Part shown: piece after piece, positions 34,915 to 43,307 of the stretch
Layout of the letters: each line of letters opens with the position of its first letter
Position numbering within the stretch: the first letter of the stretch is position 1
From: Sporosarcina sp. JAI121
Lineage (GTDB): Bacteria > Bacillota > Bacilli > Bacillales_A > Planococcaceae
Length of the DNA: 64,000 nt
Direction of reading: 5' to 3'
NCBI RefSeq assembly: GCF_013408665.1
Contig: NZ_JACCCL010000001.1
Span: 492,971 to 556,970, forward strand
Notes under the pieces: model-generated
Told to the model about the DNA's origin: nothing
The model's database searches: none
Seen by the model: the letters and a program-made list of their open reading frames with translations, nothing else
Made by a program: the position numbers and the translations under genes

Positions 34915-35247
34915 ATGAATGTTAGTTATAAAGATAGAAGTTTAACAATTGATGGAAGTAGTATCGAATTTTCACATGAAATAGGACAAATAGGGATAGT
35001 TGAGAACAAAATAATTGTGTTACTGTCAATTCTTCAAACTGAAAATACGTTAGATAACATTTATGCAGTGTCAGATACGGCAGAGGTTCTTTGGAGAGTA
35101 GAAAGTTTAGTAGTAGATTATCTAAGATTACCTTATGAGCAAATGGTGATTCATGAAGATGGAATTAGAGCAACCGACTTTTACGGACGTCGTGTTTTTA
35201 TCTCGGAAAATACAGGGCAAATAATGAAAAAAGATATAGTTAAGTAA
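34915..35247 (+). CDS. Small hypothetical protein, second possible immunity gene, 110 aa
   Basis: ATG 34915 with GAGAGAGTAGTGAG upstream. Beta-rich sequence with short turns (MNVSYKDRSLTIDGSSIEFS, QIGIVENKIIVLLSI, NIYAVSDTAEVLWRVE, DGIRATDFYGRRVFISENTG) reminding of a small propeller-like or jelly-roll immunity protein. No family recognised. It lies in the cassette between the two direct repeats and has the same low G+C as the toxin remnant. Confidence 0.65.
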   Translation: MNVSYKDRSLTIDGSSIEFSHEIGQIGIVENKIIVLLSILQTENTLDNIYAVSDTAEVLWRVESLVVDYLRLPYEQMVIHEDGIRATDFYGRRVFISENTGQIMKKDIVK

Positions 35248-35259
35248 AAGTAAGCTACT

Positions 35260-35473
35260 CACATAGCGGATTATTTGATCAAGAATAAACCAAAACACCG
35301 GAAGCCCATTCGACTAGACATCGATGGATTTTCGGTGTTTTTTTGGTGTCGGAATATGACTCGGAATTGACTTGGTGACAGTCACCAAGTCAATTCTAAA
35401 ACAAACAAAACAAACGTGATTGTTTGCCCAATAGGTACAATATGATAACGGTACCTGTCACCACTACAATTTA
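35260..35473. repeat. Right direct repeat flanking the toxin-immunity cassette
   Basis: Starts with a copy of the SLH gene's last codons (HSGLFDQE-stop, against HSGFFDQE-stop), then a diverged terminator (35293-35344), element copy f and GGTACCTGTCACCACTACAA. It ends exactly in the luxS stop codon. Confidence 0.9.
35364..35442 (+). repeat. GGTGACAGTCACC element, copy f
   Basis: Perfect 33-nt palindrome (35364-35396) with centre A and arms GAATTGACTTGGTGAC / GTCACCAAGTCAATTC; full long tail. Confidence 0.92.
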
Positions 35474-35926
35474 AGCGCGGAACGGGTCATCGCTTAATCC
35501 TGCTTCAAGGACTAATTTTGCATATTCCTGTGCAGCGAATAGGGAGTGATCTCTATAATTTCCACATTCGAGTGCGGAAACGGCAGGAATATGTTCAGTT
35601 GTTACAACTTTCTCTAGCACAGTCGTTAATGCAGTGGCAACTTCACTTGGTTCATGTTCATCCCAAATGATCATGTAAAATCCTGTTCTGCATCCCATTG
35701 GTGAAATATCGACAATCCCCTTCAATTCATCCCGTAAATATGTCGCAAGCAAATGCTCTAGCGTATGAACGGCTCCAGTCGGCATTGCATCCTGATTAGG
35801 TTGCAAAAATCGCAAGTCATATTTCTGTAGAGTGCTGCCTTTCTCGTGTTGTTCCGTGCCAGCCAAGCGTACATAAGGCGCTTTTACTATCGTATGATTT
35901 AATAGAAAACTCTCAACTACTGCCAT
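35471..35926 (-). CDS. luxS: S-ribosylhomocysteine lyase LuxS
   Basis: 151 residues from ATG 35926 (MAVVESFLLNHTIV), nine bases after GAAAGG; two further in-frame ATGs lie 6-9 bp upstream. The Fe/Zn site is H54 and H58 in HTLEH, with the catalytic residues in SPMGCRTGFY and in LECGNYRDHS. Cleaves S-ribosylhomocysteine to homocysteine and DPD, the AI-2 precursor, in the activated methyl cycle. Its stop codon lies in the right direct repeat. Confidence 0.95.
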   Translation of the reverse strand: MAVVESFLLNHTIVKAPYVRLAGTEQHEKGSTLQKYDLRFLQPNQDAMPTGAVHTLEHLLATYLRDELKGIVDISPMGCRTGFYMIIWDEHEPSEVATALTTVLEKVVTTEHIPAVSALECGNYRDHSLFAAQEYAKLVLEAGLSDDPFRA

Positions 35927-36023
35927 TTCCATCATCCTTTCAGGTTTGTTATCTAAGCTATCACAAGTCATCTAGCAAAGTAAACACCTTTATACTATAA
36001 TTCAGAAAAAACGAATAATGGTG

Positions 36024-36052
36024 TTGACAGGGTCAAGAAAGCAAGGTACGAT
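36024..36052 (+). promoter_or_regulatory. Sigma-A promoter for the SDR-NhaC pair
   Basis: TTGACA (36024-36029), 17-bp spacer, TACGAT (36047-36052), about 100 bp before the start codon. Confidence 0.65.
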
Positions 36053-36151
36053 ACACTTTAAGAATTCTTATAGAAATACTAGGTATTGAAGAAGTGGAAT
36101 TTATTTCGATAGAAAATTTTTATAGTTTCTATGCGAGGAGGTAAAACGCAC

Positions 36152-36916
36152 GTGTATTATATGGATGTAACAGGGAAAGTTGCAATCGTAACCGGAGGGG
36201 CGCATGGAATCGGAAAAGCGATTGTCGATGCACTTTTAGATTGTGGTGCATTGGTTGCTGTTGTTGACAGGAAATTTGAAACGTTACAGACAACTGATCG
36301 TTTACTATACATTCAAACAGACGTCGCCAAAAGTGACCAAGTCGAGGAAATGGTACAAACCGTGACTGAACACTTTGGACGGATCGATATTTTAGTGAAT
36401 AACGCAGGAATATCTTCAATGGATTATGTGGTTGATAGCAAAGAAGAAGATTGGGATAAGGTGATGGATGTTAATGCCAAGGGGGTCTATTTATGCAGTA
36501 AATTTGTCTCCCGTTATTTACAAGCACAGGGCGAAGGCGGGAAAATCATCAATATTTCCTCACAAGCTGGAAAAAATGGTTATCGTTTGATGGGAAGCTA
36601 TGTCGCCTCCAAGCATGCAGTTTTAGGATTCACGAAAGTGTTGGCATTGGAACTGGCAAAGGATCAGATCAATGTCAACGCAGTTTGCCCAGGAATTGTC
36701 GAGACGGATATGAAAAGGAATGAACGGGTTATAGGTGGTGCATTAAGAGGACTGGATGCGGAGGCGATTAAAGAGGAAGATTTCTCACAGGTTCCATTAG
36801 GCAGAACTGCTGCACCGCAGGATATTGCGAATGTTGTTGTCTTTTTGGCGTCAAAGTACTCCGATTATATGACGGGGCAAGGTCTTAACGTGACAGGTGG
36901 AATGACAATGAATTGA
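36152..36916 (+). CDS. Short-chain dehydrogenase/reductase (SDR)
   Basis: 254 residues from GTG 36152 with AGGAGG ten bases upstream. Classical SDR: NAD(P)-binding TGGAHGIGKA, NNAG, catalytic Ser in INISSQAGKNG and YVASK, then PGIVETDM. An acidic residue at the end of beta-2 is replaced by VVDRKF, giving a D-R pair, which leans to NAD(H). Substrate unknown; looks like the 3-oxoacyl/sorbitol/acetoin reductase-type group. The NhaC antiporter follows after 60 bp, so an operon is likely. Confidence 0.9.
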   Translation: MYYMDVTGKVAIVTGGAHGIGKAIVDALLDCGALVAVVDRKFETLQTTDRLLYIQTDVAKSDQVEEMVQTVTEHFGRIDILVNNAGISSMDYVVDSKEEDWDKVMDVNAKGVYLCSKFVSRYLQAQGEGGKIINISSQAGKNGYRLMGSYVASKHAVLGFTKVLALELAKDQINVNAVCPGIVETDMKRNERVIGGALRGLDAEAIKEEDFSQVPLGRTAAPQDIANVVVFLASKYSDYMTGQGLNVTGGMTMN

Positions 36917-36976
36917 AAATAACTAGGGAAATCAAGTACAAGGTGTAATTTTTATAAACTACGAGGAGGGGTATTA

Positions 36977-38317
36977 ATGTCAACTAGTGAAGTGAAAAAG
37001 GGAAACATTTTTGCACTCTTTCCATTACTTGTTTTTGTATTGCTTTTTATCGGCACAGGTATTTTGACGAAAGATTTTTCGAATATGCCGTTAAATGTAG
37101 CCATACTAATCGCTTCTGCCATCGCTTTGCTAATGAATCGAAAAGAAAAATTCTCGAGTAAAGTGGAAACGTTCACGAAAGGTGCAGGCCATCCGAACAT
37201 TATTTTAATGGCAGTCATCTTTATTTTAGCGGGGGCTTTTGCGGGAGTTGCCAGGGGGATGGGAGCGGTTGAATCTACGGTCAACTTTGGCTTGTCTGTA
37301 TTACCGGCGAATTTATTGATGGTTGGGCTTTTCATTATCGGCTGCTTCATTTCTATTTCGATGGGAACGTCAATGGGTACGGTTGTTGCATTGGCACCGA
37401 TTGGAATTGGAATCGCTAGTCAGACTGATATCCCGCTCGCATTGGCGATGGCGACTGTGATTGGCGGTGCGATGTTTGGTGATAACTTATCGATGATTTC
37501 AGATACGACGATTGCGGCAGTTAGGACCCAGAATACAAAAATGAAGGACAAATTTAAAGTGAATTTTTTAATCGTTTTACCTGGTGCAATCCTTACAGCG
37601 ATTATACTTGGCGTCATCACACGTGGGAATGTCGCAACTCTCGGTGGGGAATATCAGTATGATCTATTGAAAATACTACCTTATATCGCTGTTTTGGTGG
37701 CGGCGTTATTGGGTGCACATGTGTTAATCGTCTTGCTCGGTGGAACGATTTTTGCTGGAATTATCGGTTTGATTGATGGGACGTATAGTTTTAGTGGCTT
37801 TTTGCAAACAGTTGCCGATGGGATTATAAGTATGGAGGATTTAGCGCTCATTGCAATCTTAATCGGCGGTGTCGTTGGAATTATCAAGCATAACGGCGGT
37901 ATTGATTACTTGTTATATTTCATCACCAGTAAAATTAAAACGAAAAAAGGGGCGGAATTCGGCATTGCGGGTTTAGTCAGTATGGCTGATATCGCTACCG
38001 CGAATAATACGATTTCAATTGTAATCACAGGCCCATTGGCAAAAAGTATCGCTGATGAATATGACATTGATCCGCGGAAATCGGCTAGCTTACTCGATAC
38101 GTTTTCAAGTTGCTGGCAGGGGATTTTGCCATATGGTGGTCAAATGCTTGCTGCCGCTGGGTTAGCTGCTATTTCACCAGTCAGTATTATTCCCTACTCA
38201 TTTTATCCAGTTCTGATGGGGATTTGCGGAATCATTGCTATCTTTATCGGTTACCCGAAATTCCGTCCGTCGGAAAAGGCAGTAAAACCGGTTGTGATTT
38301 CACCTATCGGGGAATAA
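36977..38317 (+). CDS. NhaC-family Na+/H+ (or organic acid) antiporter
   Basis: 446 residues, about 11-12 hydrophobic helices. NhaC/MleN-type motifs include FISISMGTSMGTVVALAPI, GGAMFGDNLSMISDTTIAA and the late ADIATANNTISIVITGP and FSSCWQGILPYGGQM. Family members exchange Na+ for protons or couple malate/lactate exchange. Pairing with an SDR suggests a role in import or export of a hydroxy-acid metabolite, but this is inference. Confidence 0.9.
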   Translation: MSTSEVKKGNIFALFPLLVFVLLFIGTGILTKDFSNMPLNVAILIASAIALLMNRKEKFSSKVETFTKGAGHPNIILMAVIFILAGAFAGVARGMGAVESTVNFGLSVLPANLLMVGLFIIGCFISISMGTSMGTVVALAPIGIGIASQTDIPLALAMATVIGGAMFGDNLSMISDTTIAAVRTQNTKMKDKFKVNFLIVLPGAILTAIILGVITRGNVATLGGEYQYDLLKILPYIAVLVAALLGAHVLIVLLGGTIFAGIIGLIDGTYSFSGFLQTVADGIISMEDLALIAILIGGVVGIIKHNGGIDYLLYFITSKIKTKKGAEFGIAGLVSMADIATANNTISIVITGPLAKSIADEYDIDPRKSASLLDTFSSCWQGILPYGGQMLAAAGLAAISPVSIIPYSFYPVLMGICGIIAIFIGYPKFRPSEKAVKPVVISPIGE

Positions 38318-38370
38318 CGAATCACTGACACTATGCGAGGGATAGACTCCAGTTGTATAGTAGGGAAATG

Positions 38371-38404
38371 AAAACCAGACATTCGCGCGGATGTCTGGTT
38401 TTTT
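38371..38404 (+). terminator. Terminator after nhaC-like gene
   Basis: Stem AAAACCAGACAT / ATGTCTGGTTTT, 8-nt loop, T-run. Confidence 0.88.
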
Positions 38405-38411
38405 GGGGACT

Positions 38412-38490
38412 TAATTGTAGTGGTGACAGTCACCAAGGATATTCTAAAACAAATAAAACAAACATGAATACTTGCCCAATGTATACAACT
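38412..38490 (+). repeat. GGTGACAGTCACC element, copy g
   Basis: Left arm is of the TTGTAGT type and right flank of the AAG..ATTCTAAAAC type, a hybrid of the two sub-families. Long tail present. Confidence 0.85.
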
Positions 38491-38562
38491 TCGAAAAAAG
38501 CCATGCTTATTCTTCACCAACCCCTGCCACGTGGATTGGTACAGGCTCCGTTCACTGAATAG

Positions 38563-38598
38563 AAAAGCCTTCCTACTGATTTAGTTTGGAGGCTTTTT
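38563..38598 (+). terminator. Orphan terminator
   Basis: AAAAGCCTTCC / GGAGGCTTTTT stem with no gene directly before it. May mark the end of a small RNA or be a back-up terminator. Confidence 0.6.
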
Positions 38599-38849
38599 CT
38601 GTTCCTCATTCATAAAACTGCAGAATTGTGTCTGAATTGTATAGGTGTGAAGCATCCAGCATAACAAGCATCCAGCATAAACAAGCACCCAGCATAAAAC
38701 CGGTACCCAGAAGGCAACAACAACCATCCACCCCAAGTACTCGGCAAGCTTCTTTGCACCCAACCCATACATCCTTCAGGTATTTAAACCTAGTTATTTC
38801 CCTAAAAATATATTGCATTAATTCTAAAAACTGTTTATAGTGATTTAGA

Positions 38850-38866
38850 TAACGAACATGTCGTTA
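38850..38866. promoter_or_regulatory. Operator-like inverted repeat upstream of MFS gene
   Basis: TAACGA-ACATG-TCGTTA, about 60 bp before the MFS start; possible site for the regulator encoded at 41725. Confidence 0.35.
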
Positions 38867-38923
38867 AGTATGCGTTAAATGGGAAACAGGAGAAATGAAT
38901 TTTTTCATAGGGGAGGATTTTAT

Positions 38924-40141
38924 ATGGTTTCTGCGAAGCAAAGAAACTTAATTTTGTTTTTACTCTTTCTTGGTTGGGCTATTGGTAACTTCGATCGTTA
39001 TTTTATCAATTATGCAATCTTATCGATTACCGAAGATTTACAATTGAGTCCTACTTCCACTGGGCTCATTCTTAGTAGTTTTTTTGCAGGCTATGCGCTT
39101 ATGCAAATTCCTGGCGGTTGGCTGGCTGATAAATTCGGTTCCAGAAAAGTCCTAATCATTTCCGTCTTGATGTGGTCAATCTTTACAGCTTTGACGGGTG
39201 CGGTTTGGTCACTGGCTTCGATGATTGCTATTCGATTTATGTTTGGGATTGGTGAAGGTGGATTCCAGCCTTCAAGCTCAAAATTGATTACGCAAACGAC
39301 TCCGAGTTCTAAAAGAGCTTGGGCGATGTCGGTCATGCTCTCATCCGGAGGGATTGTGGCGTTATTGGTACCGTTACTTTCCGCTTATATGCTTACGTCT
39401 ATCGGCTGGCGGGTGTCATTTGTGCTGCTTGGTGCTATAGGACTTGTCATTACGATACTTTATTGGTATTTCATTAAAATACCTGTGAATAGCGATTACG
39501 TGGAAATGGAGCAGGAAGGAACGAAGCAGCAAGGAATATTTATGCAGATTCTAAAAACGCCGCTGATGTTAAATTTGTTTATTGCGTATTACAGTATTTA
39601 CGCTATCAACTGGGGCTTAGCAACATGGCTACCCACTTATCTCGTCAATGTACGCGGTCTTGATTTGATTTCACTTGGATGGATGCAAACGATTCCTGGA
39701 TTAGCAACTGTTTTAGCAATCTTTTTTGCAGGATATGTAATTGACAGGTTGCCGCAGGGCCGGGAGAAAGTGGTAGGTGGAATTGCTTGTATCTTTATCG
39801 GCATTCTACTATATCTCATGTTCAACTCTCCGAGCGTAATGCTGTTCATCACCTATCAAACCATTGTCATTGTCTTTATTTCATTCGTGATGCTTCTCTT
39901 GCCAGCTGTTATTTTGAAAAGGTTCCCATCTTCTATAACTGGTACAAGTATGGGGATTGCGAATACAGGCGGTCAGTTAGCCGGATTTATTACACCGCTT
40001 GCAATTGGGTTTATTGTTCAGACATTTAACGGCTCGTATAATGCTGCTTTTTGGATGCTAATCATTTTTGCTATCATTTGTATGATTTCACTTTTGACGC
40101 TGAATTTCCGAAAGGGAGAAATTTTTCAGACCCAGTCGTAA
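38924..40141 (+). CDS. MFS transporter (ACS/anion:cation symporter-like)
   Basis: 405 residues from ATG 38924 (GGGGAGG upstream; an earlier in-frame ATG has no RBS). Twelve helices. MFS motif A variant GGWLADKFGSRKV between TM2 and TM3, NFDRYFINYA in TM1 typical of the hexuronate/tartrate ACS group, and TTPSSKRAWAMS after TM4. Probably imports an organic anion. The M20 amidohydrolase gene follows 31 bp later, so the substrate is likely a peptide-like or N-acyl compound such as aminobenzoyl-glutamate. Confidence 0.9.
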   Translation: MVSAKQRNLILFLLFLGWAIGNFDRYFINYAILSITEDLQLSPTSTGLILSSFFAGYALMQIPGGWLADKFGSRKVLIISVLMWSIFTALTGAVWSLASMIAIRFMFGIGEGGFQPSSSKLITQTTPSSKRAWAMSVMLSSGGIVALLVPLLSAYMLTSIGWRVSFVLLGAIGLVITILYWYFIKIPVNSDYVEMEQEGTKQQGIFMQILKTPLMLNLFIAYYSIYAINWGLATWLPTYLVNVRGLDLISLGWMQTIPGLATVLAIFFAGYVIDRLPQGREKVVGGIACIFIGILLYLMFNSPSVMLFITYQTIVIVFISFVMLLLPAVILKRFPSSITGTSMGIANTGGQLAGFITPLAIGFIVQTFNGSYNAAFWMLIIFAIICMISLLTLNFRKGEIFQTQS

Positions 40142-40172
40142 TATAAGAACTGATGAAAAGGAGAGAGTAGAT

Positions 40173-41582
40173 ATGCAATTTCAGCAAGCGCTTTCAACTA
40201 TAATCGAACAAAAGAAGGGTAAATTCATTGCGTTAAGTGATAACATCTGGAATGTTCCAGAATTACATTTTCAGGAATATAAATCCTCTGACTATTTGTG
40301 TGAAGCTTTGGAGGAGGAAGGATTTCAAGTTGAAAGAAATGTTGCAGGACTGAAAACGGCTTTTGTTGGAAGTTACGGAACTGGTAAGCCTGTCGTTGCA
40401 ATCTTAGGCGAATTTGACGCACTGGCTGGTTTAAGTCAGAAGAAAGGGCTTACGCACAATGATCCGGTGGTTGAAGGAGGAAGTGGGCATGGTTGCGGGC
40501 ATAATTTGTTGGGAACAGGTTCATTTGCCGCAGCCGTTGCCATAAAGGATTACATGGCGCTTACCAAACTGGAAGGAACTGTCCGCTTCTATGGCTGCCC
40601 CGCTGAAGAAAGTGGTTCGGGTAAAGCATTTATGACAAGAGCTGGTCTGTTTGACGATGTAGACGTTGCTCTATCGTGGCATCCAGGGGACAAGCCGGGT
40701 CTGATGAATTTCGGTTCGCTTGCAAATTATTCAGCGCGATTCCAGTTTAAAGGAAAGAGTGCCCATGCTTCGGCGGCACCTCATTTGGGCAGAAGTGCCT
40801 TGGATGCGGTGGAATTAATGAATGTCGGGGTCAATTATTTAAGGGAGCATATGATTCCGGATGCAAGAGTGCATTATGCCGTATCGGACACAGGCGGAGT
40901 TTCTCCGAATGTAGTTCAGGCCAATGCTGAAGTCATTTATTTGATACGAGCGCCTGAGAAAGAGCAAGTGAAGGATCTTTATAGCAGGGTTTATGATATT
41001 GCAAAAGGGGCGGCATTGATGACGGGGACAACATTTGAAGTTGAGTTTGAAGGGACCGCTTCTAACTTGATTCCTAATACTGTTCTTGCCGATGTGATGT
41101 ACGAAAATTTAACGGAAGTGGATCTTCCCCTTTATGACGATGTCGATCAAGCGTTTGCGAAAGAAATACGGAGCACCCTTTCGCAGGAGGATATTAAGAG
41201 TGCCTATGAGGGATTAGATAAGAAAACTGTGAAAAAGTTACAGGAAAGAGATATTGCAGATTTAGTTCCACCTCATCGCGATACCTCGGAGTTAATCCTC
41301 CCGGGCTCTACGGATGTAGGCGATGTCAGTTGGGTAGTCCCGACAATGCAGTGTACAACAACTTGTTTTGCAATCGGAACTCCGCTTCATACGTGGCAAG
41401 TCGTTTCCCAGGGAGCCATGCCGATCGCGCATAAGGGGATGTTGCATGCGGGAAAAGTACTCGCCTCCACTGCAATCGAAGTGATGGAAAAACCGGATCT
41501 TATTAAGCGGGCGAAAGCTGAGTTGTTAGAACGCTTGGACGGTGAACAGTACACTTCGTTAATCCCAGATTCCGTAATTTGA
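40173..41582 (+). CDS. M20-family amidohydrolase, AbgB (p-aminobenzoyl-glutamate hydrolase)-like
   Basis: 469 residues. Metal and catalytic motifs: GHGCGHNLLG, YGCPAEESGSGKAFM (general-base Glu), WHPGDKP, a lid domain with GKSAHASAAPHLGRSALDAVELM, and GSTDVGDVSWVVPTMQC. Length and these motifs match AbgB-type amidohydrolases that split N-acyl glutamates. GGAGAG precedes ATG. Forms an operon with the MFS gene; a terminator follows. Confidence 0.9.
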   Translation: MQFQQALSTIIEQKKGKFIALSDNIWNVPELHFQEYKSSDYLCEALEEEGFQVERNVAGLKTAFVGSYGTGKPVVAILGEFDALAGLSQKKGLTHNDPVVEGGSGHGCGHNLLGTGSFAAAVAIKDYMALTKLEGTVRFYGCPAEESGSGKAFMTRAGLFDDVDVALSWHPGDKPGLMNFGSLANYSARFQFKGKSAHASAAPHLGRSALDAVELMNVGVNYLREHMIPDARVHYAVSDTGGVSPNVVQANAEVIYLIRAPEKEQVKDLYSRVYDIAKGAALMTGTTFEVEFEGTASNLIPNTVLADVMYENLTEVDLPLYDDVDQAFAKEIRSTLSQEDIKSAYEGLDKKTVKKLQERDIADLVPPHRDTSELILPGSTDVGDVSWVVPTMQCTTTCFAIGTPLHTWQVVSQGAMPIAHKGMLHAGKVLASTAIEVMEKPDLIKRAKAELLERLDGEQYTSLIPDSVI

Positions 41583-41601
41583 TTACAGGTAAATCAAATG
41601 T

Positions 41602-41630
41602 GAGACTGATTAACTTCAGTCTCTTTTTTT
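41602..41630 (+). terminator. Terminator after AbgB-like gene
   Basis: GAGACTGA / TCAGTCTC with 6-nt loop and seven Ts. Confidence 0.88.
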
Positions 41631-41724
41631 GAATTAAACGAACGCAAGTTGTAAACCCACTGAATTTAAAAAGGCCTATCGGTAAAATTCGCTAACAAAC
41701 ATTTTTAGAAATGAGGAATTCTTA

Positions 41725-43017
41725 ATGTATAAAATTGCGGTTGTCGGTCCACGTCAATCGGTGAATCGAATTCTAACAGTAGCCAAGGAGATTGAACAGG
41801 ATTTGGAGTTCGTTCCTTATAGTTATGAAAAAACAAATGAAGTGAAAGACTTTGTTTTGAACCCGAAGACAGCGGTTGATTTTTGGCTTTTCTCAGGGTA
41901 TATCCCATATAAAATCGCGAAAAATGCTGCAGGTCCGAATGAAACCTTTGTGTATATCGATTCAAGTGAATTAAGTATTTATAAAGGAATCGTGGACCTT
42001 TCGAATTCCAGCAACAAACTGCTGAAGCGGATGAGCGTGGATATGATTGAGGCGTTTTGCCCAGAAGAGTTGTCCCAGTTAGAAAAGTCATTGGAAAAAT
42101 TTTATATAAAAAAATTCGATGTCGAGATTGAAGCGGAAGAATTATTTAATTTTCATTATAAATTATGGACTGAGAATAAAATAGAAGCGGCCTTAACTTG
42201 TTATCCAACTGTTTATGAAGACTTACTTGAAGCCGGTATTCCGGCAGTTTGGTTGTCTCCTAACCGAAATGAAATCTATCAGACCATTCGGATGTTTTTC
42301 GAGAAGATTAAAACATCCTATTACAAGGATACGCAAATCAGTGTAGAAATGATTGAAATTGTGGACTATGACGCGATTAAAGAAAAAATGAAAGAAAGCT
42401 ATCAATTGGAGTATTTGGAGCTAGATGTAAAGAAAACGCTTATCCAGCTTTGCGAACGATTGGATGGCTCTCTTTTTGAACAAGGGAATGGACGTTATGC
42501 AATATTTAGTACAAGAGGTGCAGTTGAAAGGGAAATTGGGACATTGAAAGAAATGGTCAATTACCTTTCACTCGAAGCGGATTCAAGAATTTCAGTCGGC
42601 ATCGGTTTTGGTCAGACGGTCTTCACGGCAGAGGCGAATGCATATCGTGCAATTAGGGAATCAAAGGAGAAAGGGAATCAAGATATAATTATTTTCCAGG
42701 AAGATGGGACCATGATAGATGCGGCAGGGGAGGAAGAGCAACTCACCTATTCCTATCGAACGGATGATAAAGAATTCTTGGAGAAATTAAAAGAAGGTAA
42801 GATTGGTGTCAAAACGTATAGACGGATTGAATCCTTAATCCGAAAAATGGAATGGGCGGATTTCACAACGAAAGATTTAGCCATTCATTTAAAAATGAGC
42901 GAACGCAACGCCCAGCGAATTGTATCCGACCTATGTAAAGTGAATCTAACAGAATGCGTTGGGGAGGAATCACATTATTCAAGAGGAAGACCCGTGAAAG
43001 TATACCAACTGAAATAA
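41725..43017 (+). CDS. Multi-domain transcriptional regulator with degenerate cyclase-like domain
   Basis: 430 residues. The N-terminal ~190 residues look like a periplasmic-binding-protein-type or PrpR-N-like sensor (IAVVGPRQSVNRIL, then VWLSPNRNEIYQTI). The middle (about 235-335) resembles a nucleotidyl-cyclase/GGDEF fold, with NGRYAIFSTRG and SRISVGIGFGQTVFTAEANA followed by AIRESKEKG, but no GGDEF metal signature. The C-terminus (about 350-430) is a winged helix with TTKDLAIHLKMSERNAQRIV. I know no named family for the whole. It is 140 bp after the AbgB-like gene and may control the MFS-AbgB operon. Confidence 0.75.
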   Translation: MYKIAVVGPRQSVNRILTVAKEIEQDLEFVPYSYEKTNEVKDFVLNPKTAVDFWLFSGYIPYKIAKNAAGPNETFVYIDSSELSIYKGIVDLSNSSNKLLKRMSVDMIEAFCPEELSQLEKSLEKFYIKKFDVEIEAEELFNFHYKLWTENKIEAALTCYPTVYEDLLEAGIPAVWLSPNRNEIYQTIRMFFEKIKTSYYKDTQISVEMIEIVDYDAIKEKMKESYQLEYLELDVKKTLIQLCERLDGSLFEQGNGRYAIFSTRGAVEREIGTLKEMVNYLSLEADSRISVGIGFGQTVFTAEANAYRAIRESKEKGNQDIIIFQEDGTMIDAAGEEEQLTYSYRTDDKEFLEKLKEGKIGVKTYRRIESLIRKMEWADFTTKDLAIHLKMSERNAQRIVSDLCKVNLTECVGEESHYSRGRPVKVYQLK

Positions 43018-43217
43018 GGTTGGGGGTGCTTTGTAGAAGACTTGGTATTGTTGTGGCGGTGCCAGTGAGTTGTAGGGGTGACAGTCACCAAGTCAATTCT
43101 GAAACAAACAAAACAAACGTGAAAGTTTGAACAATACACGCAACGTTGGAAAAACAATATGCAATTGTAGTGGTGACAGTCACCACTACAATTCATCCCG
43201 ACAATCACCGCAAAGTG
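43018..43217. repeat. Two GGTGACAGTCACC elements, copies h and i
   Basis: Copy h (43075-43145) has the long AAGTCAATTCTGAAACAAAC tail. Copy i (43163-43193) is a perfect 31-nt palindrome of the other type, AATTGTAGTGGTGAC-A- and its complement, without tail. The only place where both sub-types sit side by side. Confidence 0.9.
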
Positions 43218-43257
43218 AAAAACGCGTATCTCCTTATCAAGGGAGATACGCGTTTTT
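43218..43257. terminator. Strong terminator, bidirectional
   Basis: 16-bp perfect stem AAAAACGCGTATCTCC / GGAGATACGCGTTTTT with 8-nt loop between convergent genes. Confidence 0.9.
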
Positions 43258-43307
43258 AGTTACTTACCGAGTTGCCATACAGGTATCTGAAAGATGGGTA
43301 GACTGCA

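Larger units (their letters stand above)
38405..38923. other. 519-bp intergenic region
   Basis: Holds element copy g, a second terminator (38563-38598), a short tandem repeat of AAGCATCCAGCATAAAC (three imperfect copies, about 38650-38700) and an operator-like inverted repeat near 38850. No convincing gene. Confidence 0.7.

Noticed and set aside
38650-38700. Minisatellite AAGCATCCAGCATAAAC x3
   Set aside because: Real but short and imperfect; no sign of function, so noted only under the intergenic region.
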